This document shows, piece after piece, positions 26,395 through 35,553 of a stretch of DNA of 64,000 nucleotides. The notes under the pieces are model-generated. The model was not told the origin of the DNA. It saw only the letters and a program-made list of their open reading frames with translations, and ran no database searches. This stretch comes from Mycobacterium asiaticum (GTDB lineage: Bacteria; Actinomycetota; Actinomycetes; Mycobacteriales; Mycobacteriaceae): positions 1 through 64,000 of the forward strand of contig NZ_LZLQ01000051.1 of the NCBI RefSeq assembly GCF_001673315.1. The letters are read 5' to 3'. The position numbers and the translations under genes were made by a program. How positions within the stretch are numbered: position 1 is the first letter of the stretch; each line of letters begins with the position of its first letter.

Positions 26395-26967
26395 ATGGTG
26401 TCAATCAGTAACGATCCTGCGTCGGACACCGGGGATCGCATACTTGCCGCGGCGGCCAGCTGCGTAGTGGATTTCGGCGTGGATCGGGTGACGCTCGCCG
26501 AGATCGCCCGGCGCGCCGGCGTGAGCCGCCCGACGGTGTATCGCCGCTGGCCGGACACCCCGTCGATCATGTCGACGCTGCTGACCAGCCACATCACCGC
26601 GGTAACGCGCGAGGTGCCGTTCGACGGTAACGACCGCGAGGCCTTGGTGCGGCAGGTGGTCGCGGTGGCCGACCGATTGCGTCGCGACGAACTGATCATG
26701 TCGGTGATGCACTCGGAACTGGCCCGGGTCTACATCACCGAGCGGTTGGGTGCCAGCCAGCAGTTCCTCATCGAGGGCATGGCGGCCCGGCTGGAAGTCG
26801 CGCAGCAATCCGGCAGCGTCCGACCCGGCGATCCGCGCCAACTCGCCACCACGGTGCTGTTGATCGCTCAGTCGACAATCCAATCCGCCGACATCGTCAA
26901 ACCGATCCTCGACGACGCAGCGCTGGCCACCGAACTCACCTACGCACTGAACGGATACCTGTCCTGA
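26395..26967 (+). CDS. TetR-family regulator (Rv2250c-type)
   Basis: 190 aa from ATG 26395. Helix-turn-helix in the first 60 residues: LAEIARRAGVSRPTVYRRWPD, typical TetR recognition helix; ligand domain follows without recognisable pocket residues. The stop overlaps the glpD start (TGATG), so it is co-translated with glycerol-3-phosphate dehydrogenase. Likely autoregulates and controls the divergent flavoprotein/lipid-kinase genes through the 17-bp intergenic region. Ligand unknown; a glycerol- or fatty-acid-derived signal would fit the neighbours. Confidence 0.85.
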   Translation: MVSISNDPASDTGDRILAAAASCVVDFGVDRVTLAEIARRAGVSRPTVYRRWPDTPSIMSTLLTSHITAVTREVPFDGNDREALVRQVVAVADRLRRDELIMSVMHSELARVYITERLGASQQFLIEGMAARLEVAQQSGSVRPGDPRQLATTVLLIAQSTIQSADIVKPILDDAALATELTYALNGYLS

Positions 26968-28517
26968 TGGTTGATGACCCGGCCCGCTCTACAGCTCTTA
27001 ACGCGCAACGTCGCACCACCGAACTCGAGGCGCTGGCCGACGGCGATGCCCTCGACGTCATCGTCATCGGCGGCGGCATCACCGGTGTCGGGATCGCGCT
27101 GGACGCCGCATCCCGGGGACTGCGGACCGCCCTGGTGGAAAAGCGCGACCTGGCATTCGGCACCAGCCGGTGGAGTTCGAAGCTGGTGCACGGCGGGTTG
27201 CGCTACCTGGCGAGCGGCAATATCGGCATCGCCCGGCGCAGCGCCGTCGAGCGCGGAATTCTGATGAGCCGCAATGCGCCGCACCTGGTTCACGCGATGC
27301 CGCAACTGGTTCCGTTGCTGCCGTCGATGAATCGTGCGAGCCGGGCGCTGGTCCGGGCCGGATTCCTGGCCGGCGACGCGTTGCGCGTGCTGGCGGGCAC
27401 CTCGTCGTCGACGTTGCCCCGGTCGCGCCGGATCTCGGCAGGCCGGGTGGCGGAGATGGCGCCGACGGTCCAGCGCGACGGTCTGGCCGGAGGACTGCTC
27501 AATTACGACGGTCAGTTGATCGACGATGCCCGACTGGTGACGGCGGTCGCCCGCACCGCAGCCCAACACGGTGCCCGGATCCTCACTTACGTCGCCGCGT
27601 CGGAGGCGACCGCAACGTCGGTGCGGTTGACCGACCAGCGCAGCGGACAGTCATTCGACGTGTCGGCGGGTGCGGTGATCAACGCCGCGGGGGTGTGGGC
27701 GGGAGACATCGACCCAGGGCTGAAGTTACGGCCAAGCCGCGGAACACATTTGGTGTTCGATGCCGGCACGTTCGGAAATCCGACTGCAGCGCTGACGATT
27801 CCAATCCCCGGTGAGCTGAACCGATTCGTGTTCGCGATGCCCGAGCAACTGGGCCGGATCTACCTCGGACTGACCGACGAAGATGCCCCCGGCCCGATAC
27901 CGGATGTGCCGGAACCATCTGAAGCCGAAGTCGCCTTTCTGCTGGACACGGTGAACACCGCACTGGGAACCAAGGTCGCGGCTACGGATGTAATCGGCTC
28001 CTATGCCGGCCTGCGGCCACTCATCGATACCGGCGCGGGACGCACCGCAGATGTCTCGCGTGACCACGCCATCTTCGAATCGCCGACCGGAGTGATCAGC
28101 GTGGTCGGCGGCAAGCTCACCGAATACCGGTACATGGCCGAGGACGTGCTGAACCGGGCCGTCGCCCTCCGGGCGTTGCGCGCCGCGCCGTGCCGGACGC
28201 GCAACCTGCCGTTGGTGGGTGCTCCGGCCAATCCCGGGCCCGCGGCCGGACCGGGGCGGGGGATACCCGACTCGCTGGTCGCGCGCTACGGAGCCGAGTC
28301 GGCCACCGTCGTCGCCTCCGCCACCTGCGAGCGACCCACCGACCCGGTCGCCGACGGAATCGACGTGACCCGGGCTGAATTCGAGTACGCAGTGACCCAC
28401 GAGGGCGCGTTGGAAGCCGGTGACATTCTGGATCGGCGCACCCGCATCGGGCTGGTGCTGCGCGACCGCGAGAGGGCCGTCGCGGTCGCCGAGGAGTTCC
28501 TGGCGGGCGTGGTTTAG
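26967..28517 (+). CDS. glpD1: FAD-dependent glycerol-3-phosphate dehydrogenase
   Basis: 516 aa from ATG 26967. Oxidises sn-glycerol-3-phosphate to dihydroxyacetone phosphate, passing electrons to quinone at the membrane. DVIVIGGGITGVGIALDAAS is the FAD-binding start; SSKLVHGGLRYL and GLRPLIDTG are GlpD/GlpA signatures, and the C-terminal domain contains VGGKLTEYRYMAED and DPVADGIDV. Coupled to tetR upstream. The product, DHAP, is the precursor for the substrate of the [21 protein letters not shown] enzyme encoded divergently, a link made from gene order. Confidence 0.88.
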   Translation: MVDDPARSTALNAQRRTTELEALADGDALDVIVIGGGITGVGIALDAASRGLRTALVEKRDLAFGTSRWSSKLVHGGLRYLASGNIGIARRSAVERGILMSRNAPHLVHAMPQLVPLLPSMNRASRALVRAGFLAGDALRVLAGTSSSTLPRSRRISAGRVAEMAPTVQRDGLAGGLLNYDGQLIDDARLVTAVARTAAQHGARILTYVAASEATATSVRLTDQRSGQSFDVSAGAVINAAGVWAGDIDPGLKLRPSRGTHLVFDAGTFGNPTAALTIPIPGELNRFVFAMPEQLGRIYLGLTDEDAPGPIPDVPEPSEAEVAFLLDTVNTALGTKVAATDVIGSYAGLRPLIDTGAGRTADVSRDHAIFESPTGVISVVGGKLTEYRYMAEDVLNRAVALRALRAAPCRTRNLPLVGAPANPGPAAGPGRGIPDSLVARYGAESATVVASATCERPTDPVADGIDVTRAEFEYAVTHEGALEAGDILDRRTRIGLVLRDRERAVAVAEEFLAGVV

Positions 28518-28564
28518 CGGGGTGGTGGGATTCGAGCCGAAGCGGTGGGGGTAACAACGAGTCG

Positions 28565-29956
28565 ATGAACACCGACGGCCTTGAGCAGAAGTGGGCGCGC
28601 GACGAGATCACCGTGACGGACAAGGCCGGGATGTCTCGAGCCATCACCGGCACCGCGATCGGCAACGTGATGGAGTGGTACGACTTCGGGGTCTACGGCT
28701 ACATCGCCACCACCATTGCGCAGGTGTTCTATCCCGGCAACAGCGTCAGTGCCGTTCATCTGATCGCCACCTTCGGCACCCTGGCGGCCGCGTTTGTGGT
28801 GCGCCCGATCGGCGGCATGATCTTCGGCCCGCTCGGCGACCGCATCGGCCGCAAACGGGTGCTGGTGATCACGATCCTGATGATGACGGTCGGGACGACG
28901 ATGAGCGGTCTGCTTCCCGGCTACAGCGTGATCGGCATCTGGGCACCGATCCTGCTCGTCGTCGCCCGGGTGTTCCAGGGCTTGTCGACCGGTGGCGAGT
29001 TCGTCGGCGCGATGACCTATCTGGTCGAGCAGGCCCCGGACCGCAAGCGCGGCATGCTGGTTGGGTTCCTGCCGCTGGGCAACCTGGTCGGCTTCGTGGT
29101 GGCCGGGTTCCTGGTGACCGGGCTACAGGCGTGGCTGCCGAACGACGACTGGCTGGCATGGGGTTGGCGCGTCCCGCTGTTGCTGGCGGCACCGCTGGGG
29201 TTGATTGCGCTCTATATGCGACTGCGGCTGGGCGAGTCTCCGGCGTTCACGCAGTTGCACCAGGATGAGGATGAGGCCGAGGACGCCGGGCGGAACCAGT
29301 TTCGGCAAACGGTCGTGGAGCAGTGGCGGCCGATGCTGATCTGCGCCGCACTGGTGCTGACTTCCCAGGTCGCCGATTTCATGGTGACCGGCTACCTGCC
29401 GACATACCTGAAAACCGTTGTGCACGTGGCGGAAACCCCGGCGCTGGTGATGATTGTGGCCACCCTGGCTGTCCTGATGGTGACGATCGTGTTGGTGGCG
29501 AAGCTGTCAGACCGGATCGGCGTGAAACCGATCATGCGGACCGGCTGCGGTCTGCTGATCGTGGCGTCGATACCGGCGTTTCTGTTGATGCGTTTCGGCT
29601 CGGCCTACCCGATGATCTTTATTGGTGTGCTGCTCGTTGGGCTGATGGAGTTGTGCTTCGACAGCACCACGCCTTCGGCGTTGCCCGCGTTGTTTCCCAC
29701 CAAGGTGCGCTACGGGGCCCTGGCAATCTCTTACAACCTGTCGATATCCACCGTCGGGGGAGTCACCCCGCTGATCGCGCAAGCTTTGATCTCGGCCACC
29801 GGCAACGTCATGGTGCCGGCCTACATGCTGATGTTCGCCGGCGTGGTGGGCGTGGTGACGTTGATGTTCACCCCGGAGGTCGCCGGTAAGCCCTTGCCCG
29901 GTTCGGGTCCCGCGGTTGAGACAGAGGAGGAGGCCGAGGCGCTGGCCGCGCGCTAG
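28565..29956 (+). CDS. MFS transporter, MHS (proline/betaine/carboxylate:H+ symporter) type
   Basis: 463 aa from ATG 28565. Twelve membrane segments. MHS signatures: GNVMEWYDFGVYGYIAT, RPIGGMIFGPLGDRIGRKRVL and ARVFQGLSTGGEFVGAMTYL. A charged cytoplasmic loop (LHQDEDEAEDAGRNQF) separates the halves, and the C-terminus is acidic. Close to ProP-like proteins; the substrate cannot be assigned. It starts 47 bp after glpD on the same strand and may be part of that unit, in which case a glycerol-phosphate-related or osmolyte substrate is conceivable. Confidence 0.8.
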   Translation: MNTDGLEQKWARDEITVTDKAGMSRAITGTAIGNVMEWYDFGVYGYIATTIAQVFYPGNSVSAVHLIATFGTLAAAFVVRPIGGMIFGPLGDRIGRKRVLVITILMMTVGTTMSGLLPGYSVIGIWAPILLVVARVFQGLSTGGEFVGAMTYLVEQAPDRKRGMLVGFLPLGNLVGFVVAGFLVTGLQAWLPNDDWLAWGWRVPLLLAAPLGLIALYMRLRLGESPAFTQLHQDEDEAEDAGRNQFRQTVVEQWRPMLICAALVLTSQVADFMVTGYLPTYLKTVVHVAETPALVMIVATLAVLMVTIVLVAKLSDRIGVKPIMRTGCGLLIVASIPAFLLMRFGSAYPMIFIGVLLVGLMELCFDSTTPSALPALFPTKVRYGALAISYNLSISTVGGVTPLIAQALISATGNVMVPAYMLMFAGVVGVVTLMFTPEVAGKPLPGSGPAVETEEEAEALAAR

Positions 29957-29989
29957 TGGGGGAGCACGCCGTGGAAGCCCGCTCGAAAC

Positions 29990-30538
29990 TCACCCCGCCC
30001 GAACAGTGGGCCAAAACAGTTTGAACAACCGCTCTTCCCACCCGTCCGCAACGGTTCCGGTGCGGGCGCGCTCGGCGATGTAGGTGCCGACCACGGCGTC
30101 GATCAGTGTCTCGGCCTCGAGGTCGGTGCGCATAGCACCGGTGGCTTTTCCCACACTGATTGCGGCCGCAAGCTTCGTCCGTTGGTCAGCGAGAATTTGT
30201 CTGAACAAGGCGCTGAATTCTGGGTCGTCCCCGGTCAGCATTGCCGCCAGTCCGCCGAGTCCGATGCCGTCCTCGATCATCCCGACGGCGTGCCTGATCA
30301 CCCAGCGAAGCCGGTCAGGTGCGCCCGTTTGGGGATCTAACGGTTCCGGCGAAGCCACTCGCGCCAAGGCGCGCGACAGCATGTCCCGGCGATTGGGATG
30401 GCGTCGATAGATCGTCGTCTTCGCAATGCCCGAGTGCGTGGCGACTGCCTCGACGGTAACTGCGCGCGGACCTCCGGCGCGCAACAGCAACAATGTGGAT
30501 TCCGCAATTCCGTCGTCGACAGCCTGCCGCTCCACCAC
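29990..30538 (-). CDS. TetR/AcrR-family regulator
   Basis: 182 aa from GTG or ATG at 30538 (MVERQAVDDGIAES). HTH: VEAVATHSGIAKTTIYRRHPNRRDML. The C-terminal part (DGIGLGGLAAML, PEFSALFRQIL, LIDAVVGTYIAERARTG) matches TetR_C domains of AcrR-like repressors. The 111 bp before it hold a strong inverted-repeat cluster (30584-30622) and a divergent small membrane protein gene, the classic arrangement for an efflux- or membrane-stress-related repressor with its target. Confidence 0.8.
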   Translation of the reverse strand: MVERQAVDDGIAESTLLLLRAGGPRAVTVEAVATHSGIAKTTIYRRHPNRRDMLSRALARVASPEPLDPQTGAPDRLRWVIRHAVGMIEDGIGLGGLAAMLTGDDPEFSALFRQILADQRTKLAAAISVGKATGAMRTDLEAETLIDAVVGTYIAERARTGTVADGWEERLFKLFWPTVRAG

Positions 30539-30583
30539 CCAAATCCGCCTTTCGGTTCGACAGGAATACTGCCTGATCCCCCG

Positions 30584-30622
30584 TACGCTACACTGATAGT
30601 AGCGCTACGCTACACGTAGCGT
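30584..30622. promoter_or_regulatory. operator cluster for the divergent TetR regulator
   Basis: ACGCTAC-AC-GTAGCGT (30607-30622) is a perfect 7-bp inverted repeat. GTAGCGCTAC (30599-30608) is a perfect 10-bp palindrome overlapping it, and TACGCTACAC at 30584-30593 is repeated at 30606-30615. The cluster lies between the tetR start (30538) and the divergent membrane protein start (30653), as expected for a site that represses both. Confidence 0.65.
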
Positions 30623-30652
30623 ATTGAACGTTATTGGGAATCGATAAGGGTG

Positions 30653-31087
30653 ATGAGTGTGTTAAGGAGATTTCGGAATGTATATGTCATTGGACTGGCG
30701 TACGTGGCGTTGCTTATGGCGCTTGCCTTCCTAGGTGGACTCGTCGCGAGCCTGGCGGCCGGAAGCGAATTGGCTATAGCTGCAGCCGTCGGGCTGATCG
30801 CATGCCTCTGGGGTGCGGTTGCAGGATTTCGCGCCGGCTCTCGCAAGCTCGACCAGTCGCCGAGCGTTGGCGATTCAATCAACAACACCAGCATCTTCGC
30901 GGCACCTATGCATCGGGACGAAGTTGAGCGCTACCTGAATACCTACCGTGGCAAGCGCGCCGATCGGCGGACAAACCAGGACATGGCCCTACTCAAAGGC
31001 AGTAGGAAGCCGAGACAGAAGGGTCAGCATGCGTTGTGGCCGGACCATGCTGCATCTGTCGCCGTGCCAACCAAGCTGTCGGCTTGA
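30653..31087 (+). CDS. small membrane protein of unknown function
   Basis: 144 aa from ATG 30653 (GTG 30650 also in frame). Two membrane helices (about 11-35 and 39-60; VYVIGLAYVALLMALAFLGG, LAIAAAVGLIACLWGAVAGF) and a basic, hydrophilic C-terminal half (YLNTYRGKRADRRTNQDMAL). Codon use is less GC-biased than its neighbours, with several A/T-ending codons at the start, which hints at recent acquisition. Divergent from a TetR gene with a shared operator, so probably its regulated partner. Confidence 0.6.
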   Translation: MSVLRRFRNVYVIGLAYVALLMALAFLGGLVASLAAGSELAIAAAVGLIACLWGAVAGFRAGSRKLDQSPSVGDSINNTSIFAAPMHRDEVERYLNTYRGKRADRRTNQDMALLKGSRKPRQKGQHALWPDHAASVAVPTKLSA

Positions 31088-31115
31088 GATACGAGGCGCC
31101 GGGGCCGCCGGTGGA

Positions 31116-32537
31116 TCAGAGCGGGATGTTCTTGTGGCGGCCGCGGCGGGCGGGTGCCTGAGCCAACGCTTCGCAGAGCTTGCTGCGGGTGTGTGCCGGG
31201 TCGATCTTCTCGTCCACCACGCCGATGTCGATGGCGCTGTCCACCCCTCCGGCGATGCGCTCGTGCTCGGCGGCCAGTTCGTCGTGCAGAGCTTCGCGCT
31301 CGTGCTCGGGCGCGGCGGCCAGCTTGCGCTTGTGCAGGATGCCGACGGCTGCCTTGGCGCCCATCACCGCGACCTCCGCGTCCGGCCAGGCGAACACCTT
31401 GGTGGCGTTGAGCGAGCGGGAGTTCATCGCGATGTAGGCCCCGCCGTAAATCTTTCGCGTCACCAGCGTGACGCGCGGAACGGTGGCCTCACCGAACGCG
31501 TGCAGCAGTTTGGCCCCGCGTCGCACCACGCCGCCCCACTCCTGGTCGACACCGGGCAGATACCCCGGCACGTCGACGATGACCACCAGCGGGATACCGA
31601 ACGCGTCGCACAAGCGCACGAATCGCGCTGCCTTCTCGGCACTTTCGGAGTTCAGGCAACCGCCCAGGCGCAGCGGGTTGTTGGCCAGCACACCGACCGT
31701 GCGTCCCGACAACCGGCCCAACCCGACCACCATCGACGGCGCCCACTTGGCCTGGAACTCGTCGAACGGGGTGTCCTCATCGAGGATCGCGGTGACGATC
31801 GGGTGCACGTCGTAGGCACGACGCGACGACTCGGGCAGCAACGCCTTGATGTCGGTGTCGCCGGCCTCGGCCTTGCTGCGATCGAAATGCCCCTGCTGGC
31901 AGAACAATCCGACCAACCGGCGGCCGCGCTCGTAGGCGTCGAGTTCGTCGTCGGCGACGATGTGGCAGACACCGGACTTCTTGTGGTGGGTCTCCGGCCC
32001 ACCGAGGGAGGCCATGTCGACGTCCTCGCCGGTGACACTGCGCACCACGTCGGGACCGGTAACAAACACCCGGCTCTCCGGCGCCATCACGATGACGTCG
32101 GTCAGCGCCGGTCCGTAGGCGGCGCCGCCGGCCGCGAAGCCGACGACCACCGAGATCTGCGGGATGTAGCCCGACGCGCGGATCATGGCCTCGAAGACGA
32201 GCCCCACGGCGTGCAGTGCCCGCACACCCTCGGCCAGCCGAGCACCGCCGGAGTGCCAGATACCCACAATCGGGCTCTGCTCCTCGATGGCGGTGTCGTA
32301 GGCGTTGACGATGTGGGCACAGCCCTCGGTGCCCATCGCGCCGCCCATCACGGTGCCGTCCGTGCAGAACGCGATGGTGCGGACACCGTTGACGGTGCCC
32401 GCCGCGGCAAGCACACCAGAGCGATCACGCTCGTGCAGCAGCGTGACGCTGCCGTCGTCGAAGAAGTTGCTCAGACGCAGTAGTGGATCGCGAGGGTCGA
32501 GCGACTCGCCAACCGCCTCGGGGGCCATGATTGTCAT
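31116..32537 (-). CDS. accD6: acetyl-CoA carboxylase carboxyltransferase subunit AccD6
   Basis: 473 aa from ATG 32537. Beta subunit that carboxylates acetyl-CoA (with biotinylated AccA3) to malonyl-CoA for FAS-I and FAS-II. Crotonase-fold carboxyltransferase halves with GIWHSGGARLAEG (acyl-CoA oxyanion glycines), GGAAYGPALTD, and in the C-terminal half VDVPGYLPGVDQEWGGVVRRGAKLL and RKIYGGAYIAMNSR. Last gene of the FAS-II operon after kasB (72-bp gap), the arrangement of M. tuberculosis Rv2247. Confidence 0.93.
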   Translation of the reverse strand: MTIMAPEAVGESLDPRDPLLRLSNFFDDGSVTLLHERDRSGVLAAAGTVNGVRTIAFCTDGTVMGGAMGTEGCAHIVNAYDTAIEEQSPIVGIWHSGGARLAEGVRALHAVGLVFEAMIRASGYIPQISVVVGFAAGGAAYGPALTDVIVMAPESRVFVTGPDVVRSVTGEDVDMASLGGPETHHKKSGVCHIVADDELDAYERGRRLVGLFCQQGHFDRSKAEAGDTDIKALLPESSRRAYDVHPIVTAILDEDTPFDEFQAKWAPSMVVGLGRLSGRTVGVLANNPLRLGGCLNSESAEKAARFVRLCDAFGIPLVVIVDVPGYLPGVDQEWGGVVRRGAKLLHAFGEATVPRVTLVTRKIYGGAYIAMNSRSLNATKVFAWPDAEVAVMGAKAAVGILHKRKLAAAPEHEREALHDELAAEHERIAGGVDSAIDIGVVDEKIDPAHTRSKLCEALAQAPARRGRHKNIPL

Positions 32538-32609
32538 CGCAGGTCTCCTAGTTCGACTTTGATGCTCTGGTTTTATCGGGTGGTCCTTGGCTCTTTCTAA
32601 AGGCGCCGG

Positions 32610-33863
32610 CTAGTAGCGCCCAAAGGCGATCGCCACGTTGTGACCGCCGAACCCGAACGAGTTGTTGATCGCGTACCGGTAGTTACCGGGCCGCGGCTTC
32701 CCGGCTACCACGTCCAGATCGATTTCCGGATCGAGGTTCTCCAGGTTCAGCGTCGGCGGGACGACCTGATCACGCAGCGCCATCACGGTGAGGATGGACT
32801 CCACCGCGCCGACTGCACCCACCGAGTGGCCGAGCGCGGCCTTCGGTGCGTACACGGCCGGCTTGTGACCGCCCAGCGCGTTGTTGATGGCCCTGCCCTC
32901 GGCCACGTCGCCGACGGAGGTGCCGGTGGCGTGCGCGTTGACGTGGTCGATCTCGGCCGGGGTGATGCCGGCGAGCTGGATCGCCCGGCTCATCGCGTGC
33001 CCGGCGCGTTCACCATTGGGATCGGGCGCCACCATGTGGTAGCCATCCGAGGTGACACTGGCCCCCATGATGCGGGCCAGGATGTTGGCGCCACGAGCCT
33101 TGGCGTGCTCCTCGGTCTCGATCACCATGAGCGCGCCCGCCTCACCGAAGACGAAGCCGCTGCGGTCTCTGTCGAACGGACGGCAGGCGCCCACCGGGTC
33201 GTCGTTCTTGGTGGACATCACGATGCGCATCTGGGCGAACGCCGCAATCGGCACCGCTTCGATTCTCGTTTCGACGCCACCGCAGATCGCCATGTCGGCT
33301 TCGCCGAAGACGATGTTGCGCCATGCCTGGGCAATGCCTTCCGAACCCGACGCACACGCCGACACCGGCGTGATGACGCCGGCCTTGGCGTGCCGTTCCA
33401 GCCCCACCGCCGCTGCGGCGCCGTTGGGCATGTACTTCTGCACCCCTAGCGGAGAGACCGCCTTCATGCCGCGAGCGCGCATGTCGTCGTAGGCGAAGAC
33501 CATCTCTTCCGACGAACCCAATCCGGTGCCGATGGAAACCATCAGCCGCTCGGGGTCGACCTCGGGTGAGCCGGCGTTCTCCCACACCCGGCGACTCAGC
33601 ACGGTGGACATCCGCTGCAGGTAGCCGGTGCGGCGCAGTTCGACCCGCGTCAGGTGGCTGTCGAACTCCTCGAGCAAGTGTCCGCCGATGCGGACGGGCA
33701 GGTCGAACTCCTCGACGAACGGGTCGTCGAGCTTGCGGATACCGCTTTGACCGTCCAGCAAACACTTCCACGTGTTCTCTGCATCAGTTGCTATGGCGGT
33801 CGTCATGGCGATGCCGGTGACGACCACATTCGGGAGCGTTTTCCCGGTGACCAGCTCCGTCAT
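32610..33863 (-). CDS. kasB: beta-ketoacyl-ACP synthase KasB
   Basis: 417 aa from ATG 33863. Second FAS-II condensing enzyme, needed for full-length mycolates and acid-fastness in M. tuberculosis. Catalytic Cys in [13 protein letters not shown], the two histidines in [12 protein letters not shown] and [12 protein letters not shown], and the C-terminal [15 protein letters not shown]. Starts with a short N-terminal extension ([13 protein letters not shown]) compared with KasA. It follows kasA by 26 bp. Confidence 0.93.
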   Translation of the reverse strand: MTELVTGKTLPNVVVTGIAMTTAIATDAENTWKCLLDGQSGIRKLDDPFVEEFDLPVRIGGHLLEEFDSHLTRVELRRTGYLQRMSTVLSRRVWENAGSPEVDPERLMVSIGTGLGSSEEMVFAYDDMRARGMKAVSPLGVQKYMPNGAAAAVGLERHAKAGVITPVSACASGSEGIAQAWRNIVFGEADMAICGGVETRIEAVPIAAFAQMRIVMSTKNDDPVGACRPFDRDRSGFVFGEAGALMVIETEEHAKARGANILARIMGASVTSDGYHMVAPDPNGERAGHAMSRAIQLAGITPAEIDHVNAHATGTSVGDVAEGRAINNALGGHKPAVYAPKAALGHSVGAVGAVESILTVMALRDQVVPPTLNLENLDPEIDLDVVAGKPRPGNYRYAINNSFGFGGHNVAIAFGRY

Positions 33864-33889
33864 TGTCGTAACTAACGTTCCTTCCGTGC

Positions 33890-35140
33890 TTAGTAGCGCC
33901 CGAAGGCGAGCGCCACATTGTGACCCCCGAAACCGAACGAGTTGTTGATCGCGTAGCGGTACTCGCCGTAACGAGGCTCGCCGGCCACAACATCGAGGTC
34001 GATCTCTGGATCGGGGGTCTCATAGTTCAGCGTCGGTGGAATGACTCCGTCCCGAAGGGTCAACACCGTGAGCACCGATTCGAGCGCGCCAACAGCGCCA
34101 ATCGAGTGCCCGAGCGCCGACTTCGGCGCATAAACAGCGGCGGATTCGCACCCGGCCGCCCTGATTGCGTTGGCTTCTGCCGCGTCACCGATGGGCGTCG
34201 CGGTGCCGTGCGCGTTGACGTGGTCGATGTCGCTGGGGGATAGGCCCGCCAGTTCCATCGACCGGGTCATGGCCCGGCCGGCGCGTTCGCCGTTAGGATC
34301 CGGGGCCACCATGTGGAAGGCGTCCGAGGTGATGCCCGCACCCATCAACCGTGCCAGCGGCGTGGCGCCGCGGGCCTTGGCGTGCTCCTCGGTCTCGATG
34401 ATCATCAACGCCCCGGCCTCGCCGAACACGAAGCCGTCGCGGTCCTTGTCGAACGGTCGTGACGCGCGCTCCGGCTCGTCGTTCCGCGTCGACATGGCCC
34501 GCATCATCGAGAACGCGGCGATCGGCAACGCCTCGATGGGCCCTTCGACCCCGCCGCAGACGGCGAAGTCAGCATCACCCATGACAATCTGACGCCACGC
34601 GTGGGCAATGGCCTCCGAGCCCGACGAACAGGCCGATACCGGAGTGATCACCCCGCCGCGGGCCCCGAGTTGCAGGCCCACCACCGCCGCGGCGCCATTG
34701 GGCATGATCATCTGAACGGCGAGCGGCGACACCTTGCGGGGGCCGCCCTCGTTCATCAGGTCGTAGCTCTCCACGATGCGTTCTGCACCGCCCAGACCTG
34801 TGCCGACCACGACGCTGAAGCGGTCGGGGTCGACCTCTGGTGCACCCGCGGTCTCCCACAGCTGCCCGCTCAGCAACTTGGCGAGCCGCTGGACATAGGA
34901 CATGCGCCGCAGGTCCAGTCGGCCCATGTGGTTGTCGACGGGTTCCTTGAGGTGGCCACCGATCTTGGCTGGTAGGTCCCACTTGGTGACGAACTCGTCT
35001 TCGAGGACGCGGATGCCGCTTTCGCCGGCCAACAAGCTCTTCCACGTGCTCTCGATGTCCGGCGCGACTGAAGTCGTCGCCGCGACGGCGGTTACCACAA
35101 CGTTGGGGTAACCGCCATTAGCAGTGGAAGGCTTGGTCAC
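33890..35140 (-). CDS. kasA: beta-ketoacyl-ACP synthase KasA
   Basis: 416 aa from GTG 35140. Essential elongating condensing enzyme of FAS-II; target of thiolactomycin. Catalytic Cys in [13 protein letters not shown], His in [12 protein letters not shown] and [12 protein letters not shown]. Its GTG overlaps the acpM stop by 4 bp (GTGA), so translation is coupled. The gene is paralogous to kasB immediately downstream, with highest identity around the three catalytic motifs and the C-terminal [10 protein letters not shown]. Confidence 0.95.
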   Translation of the reverse strand: MTKPSTANGGYPNVVVTAVAATTSVAPDIESTWKSLLAGESGIRVLEDEFVTKWDLPAKIGGHLKEPVDNHMGRLDLRRMSYVQRLAKLLSGQLWETAGAPEVDPDRFSVVVGTGLGGAERIVESYDLMNEGGPRKVSPLAVQMIMPNGAAAVVGLQLGARGGVITPVSACSSGSEAIAHAWRQIVMGDADFAVCGGVEGPIEALPIAAFSMMRAMSTRNDEPERASRPFDKDRDGFVFGEAGALMIIETEEHAKARGATPLARLMGAGITSDAFHMVAPDPNGERAGRAMTRSMELAGLSPSDIDHVNAHGTATPIGDAAEANAIRAAGCESAAVYAPKSALGHSIGAVGALESVLTVLTLRDGVIPPTLNYETPDPEIDLDVVAGEPRYGEYRYAINNSFGFGGHNVALAFGRY

Positions 35141-35478
35141 TTGTTCTCCAGCCTCGACTGGACGTTGGCCACGGCCTCGGGGTTCTCGGTCTCGAGCTTG
35201 GCACGCAACGCCTCGGCGGCCTCGGGGTTCTCTTCCTCGAGCTTCTGGATGTAGGCGACCACGTCACCGACGGTGCGCAGACCGGCGAGGTCCTCGTCCG
35301 GGATCTTCACGCCGTACTTGTCCTCGGTCTGCACGGCGATCTCCACCATCGACAGCGAGTCGATGTCCAGGTCGTCGACGAACGACTTCTCCGGGGTGAC
35401 CTCCGAGGGCTCGATGCCGGTGACCTCTTCGATGATCTCGGCAATACCGGCGATGATTTCTTCCTGACTGACGGCCAC
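35137..35478 (-). CDS. acpM: meromycolate-extension acyl carrier protein AcpM
   Basis: 113 aa from ATG 35478. Carries the growing meromycolate on a phosphopantetheine at Ser41 in DIDSLSMVE. The four-helix core (about 1-80) is followed by the long flexible mycobacterial extension ([19 protein letters not shown]). Very acidic. Second gene of the FAS-II operon, 75 bp after fabD and coupled to kasA. Confidence 0.95.
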   Translation of the reverse strand: MAVSQEEIIAGIAEIIEEVTGIEPSEVTPEKSFVDDLDIDSLSMVEIAVQTEDKYGVKIPDEDLAGLRTVGDVVAYIQKLEEENPEAAEALRAKLETENPEAVANVQSRLENK

Positions 35479-35553
35479 AGTAGTTCCCTTCGTAATATGT
35501 TGTGTGTAAACCGATTTGACGTACTTTTGTGGTTCTGGGGTGAAGCGGGCGAG

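Noticed and set aside
30948..32483. 511-codon open frame on the plus strand opposite accD6
   Set aside because: Antisense shadow; composition rich in Arg, Gly, His and Val without domains, and the opposite strand encodes AccD6.
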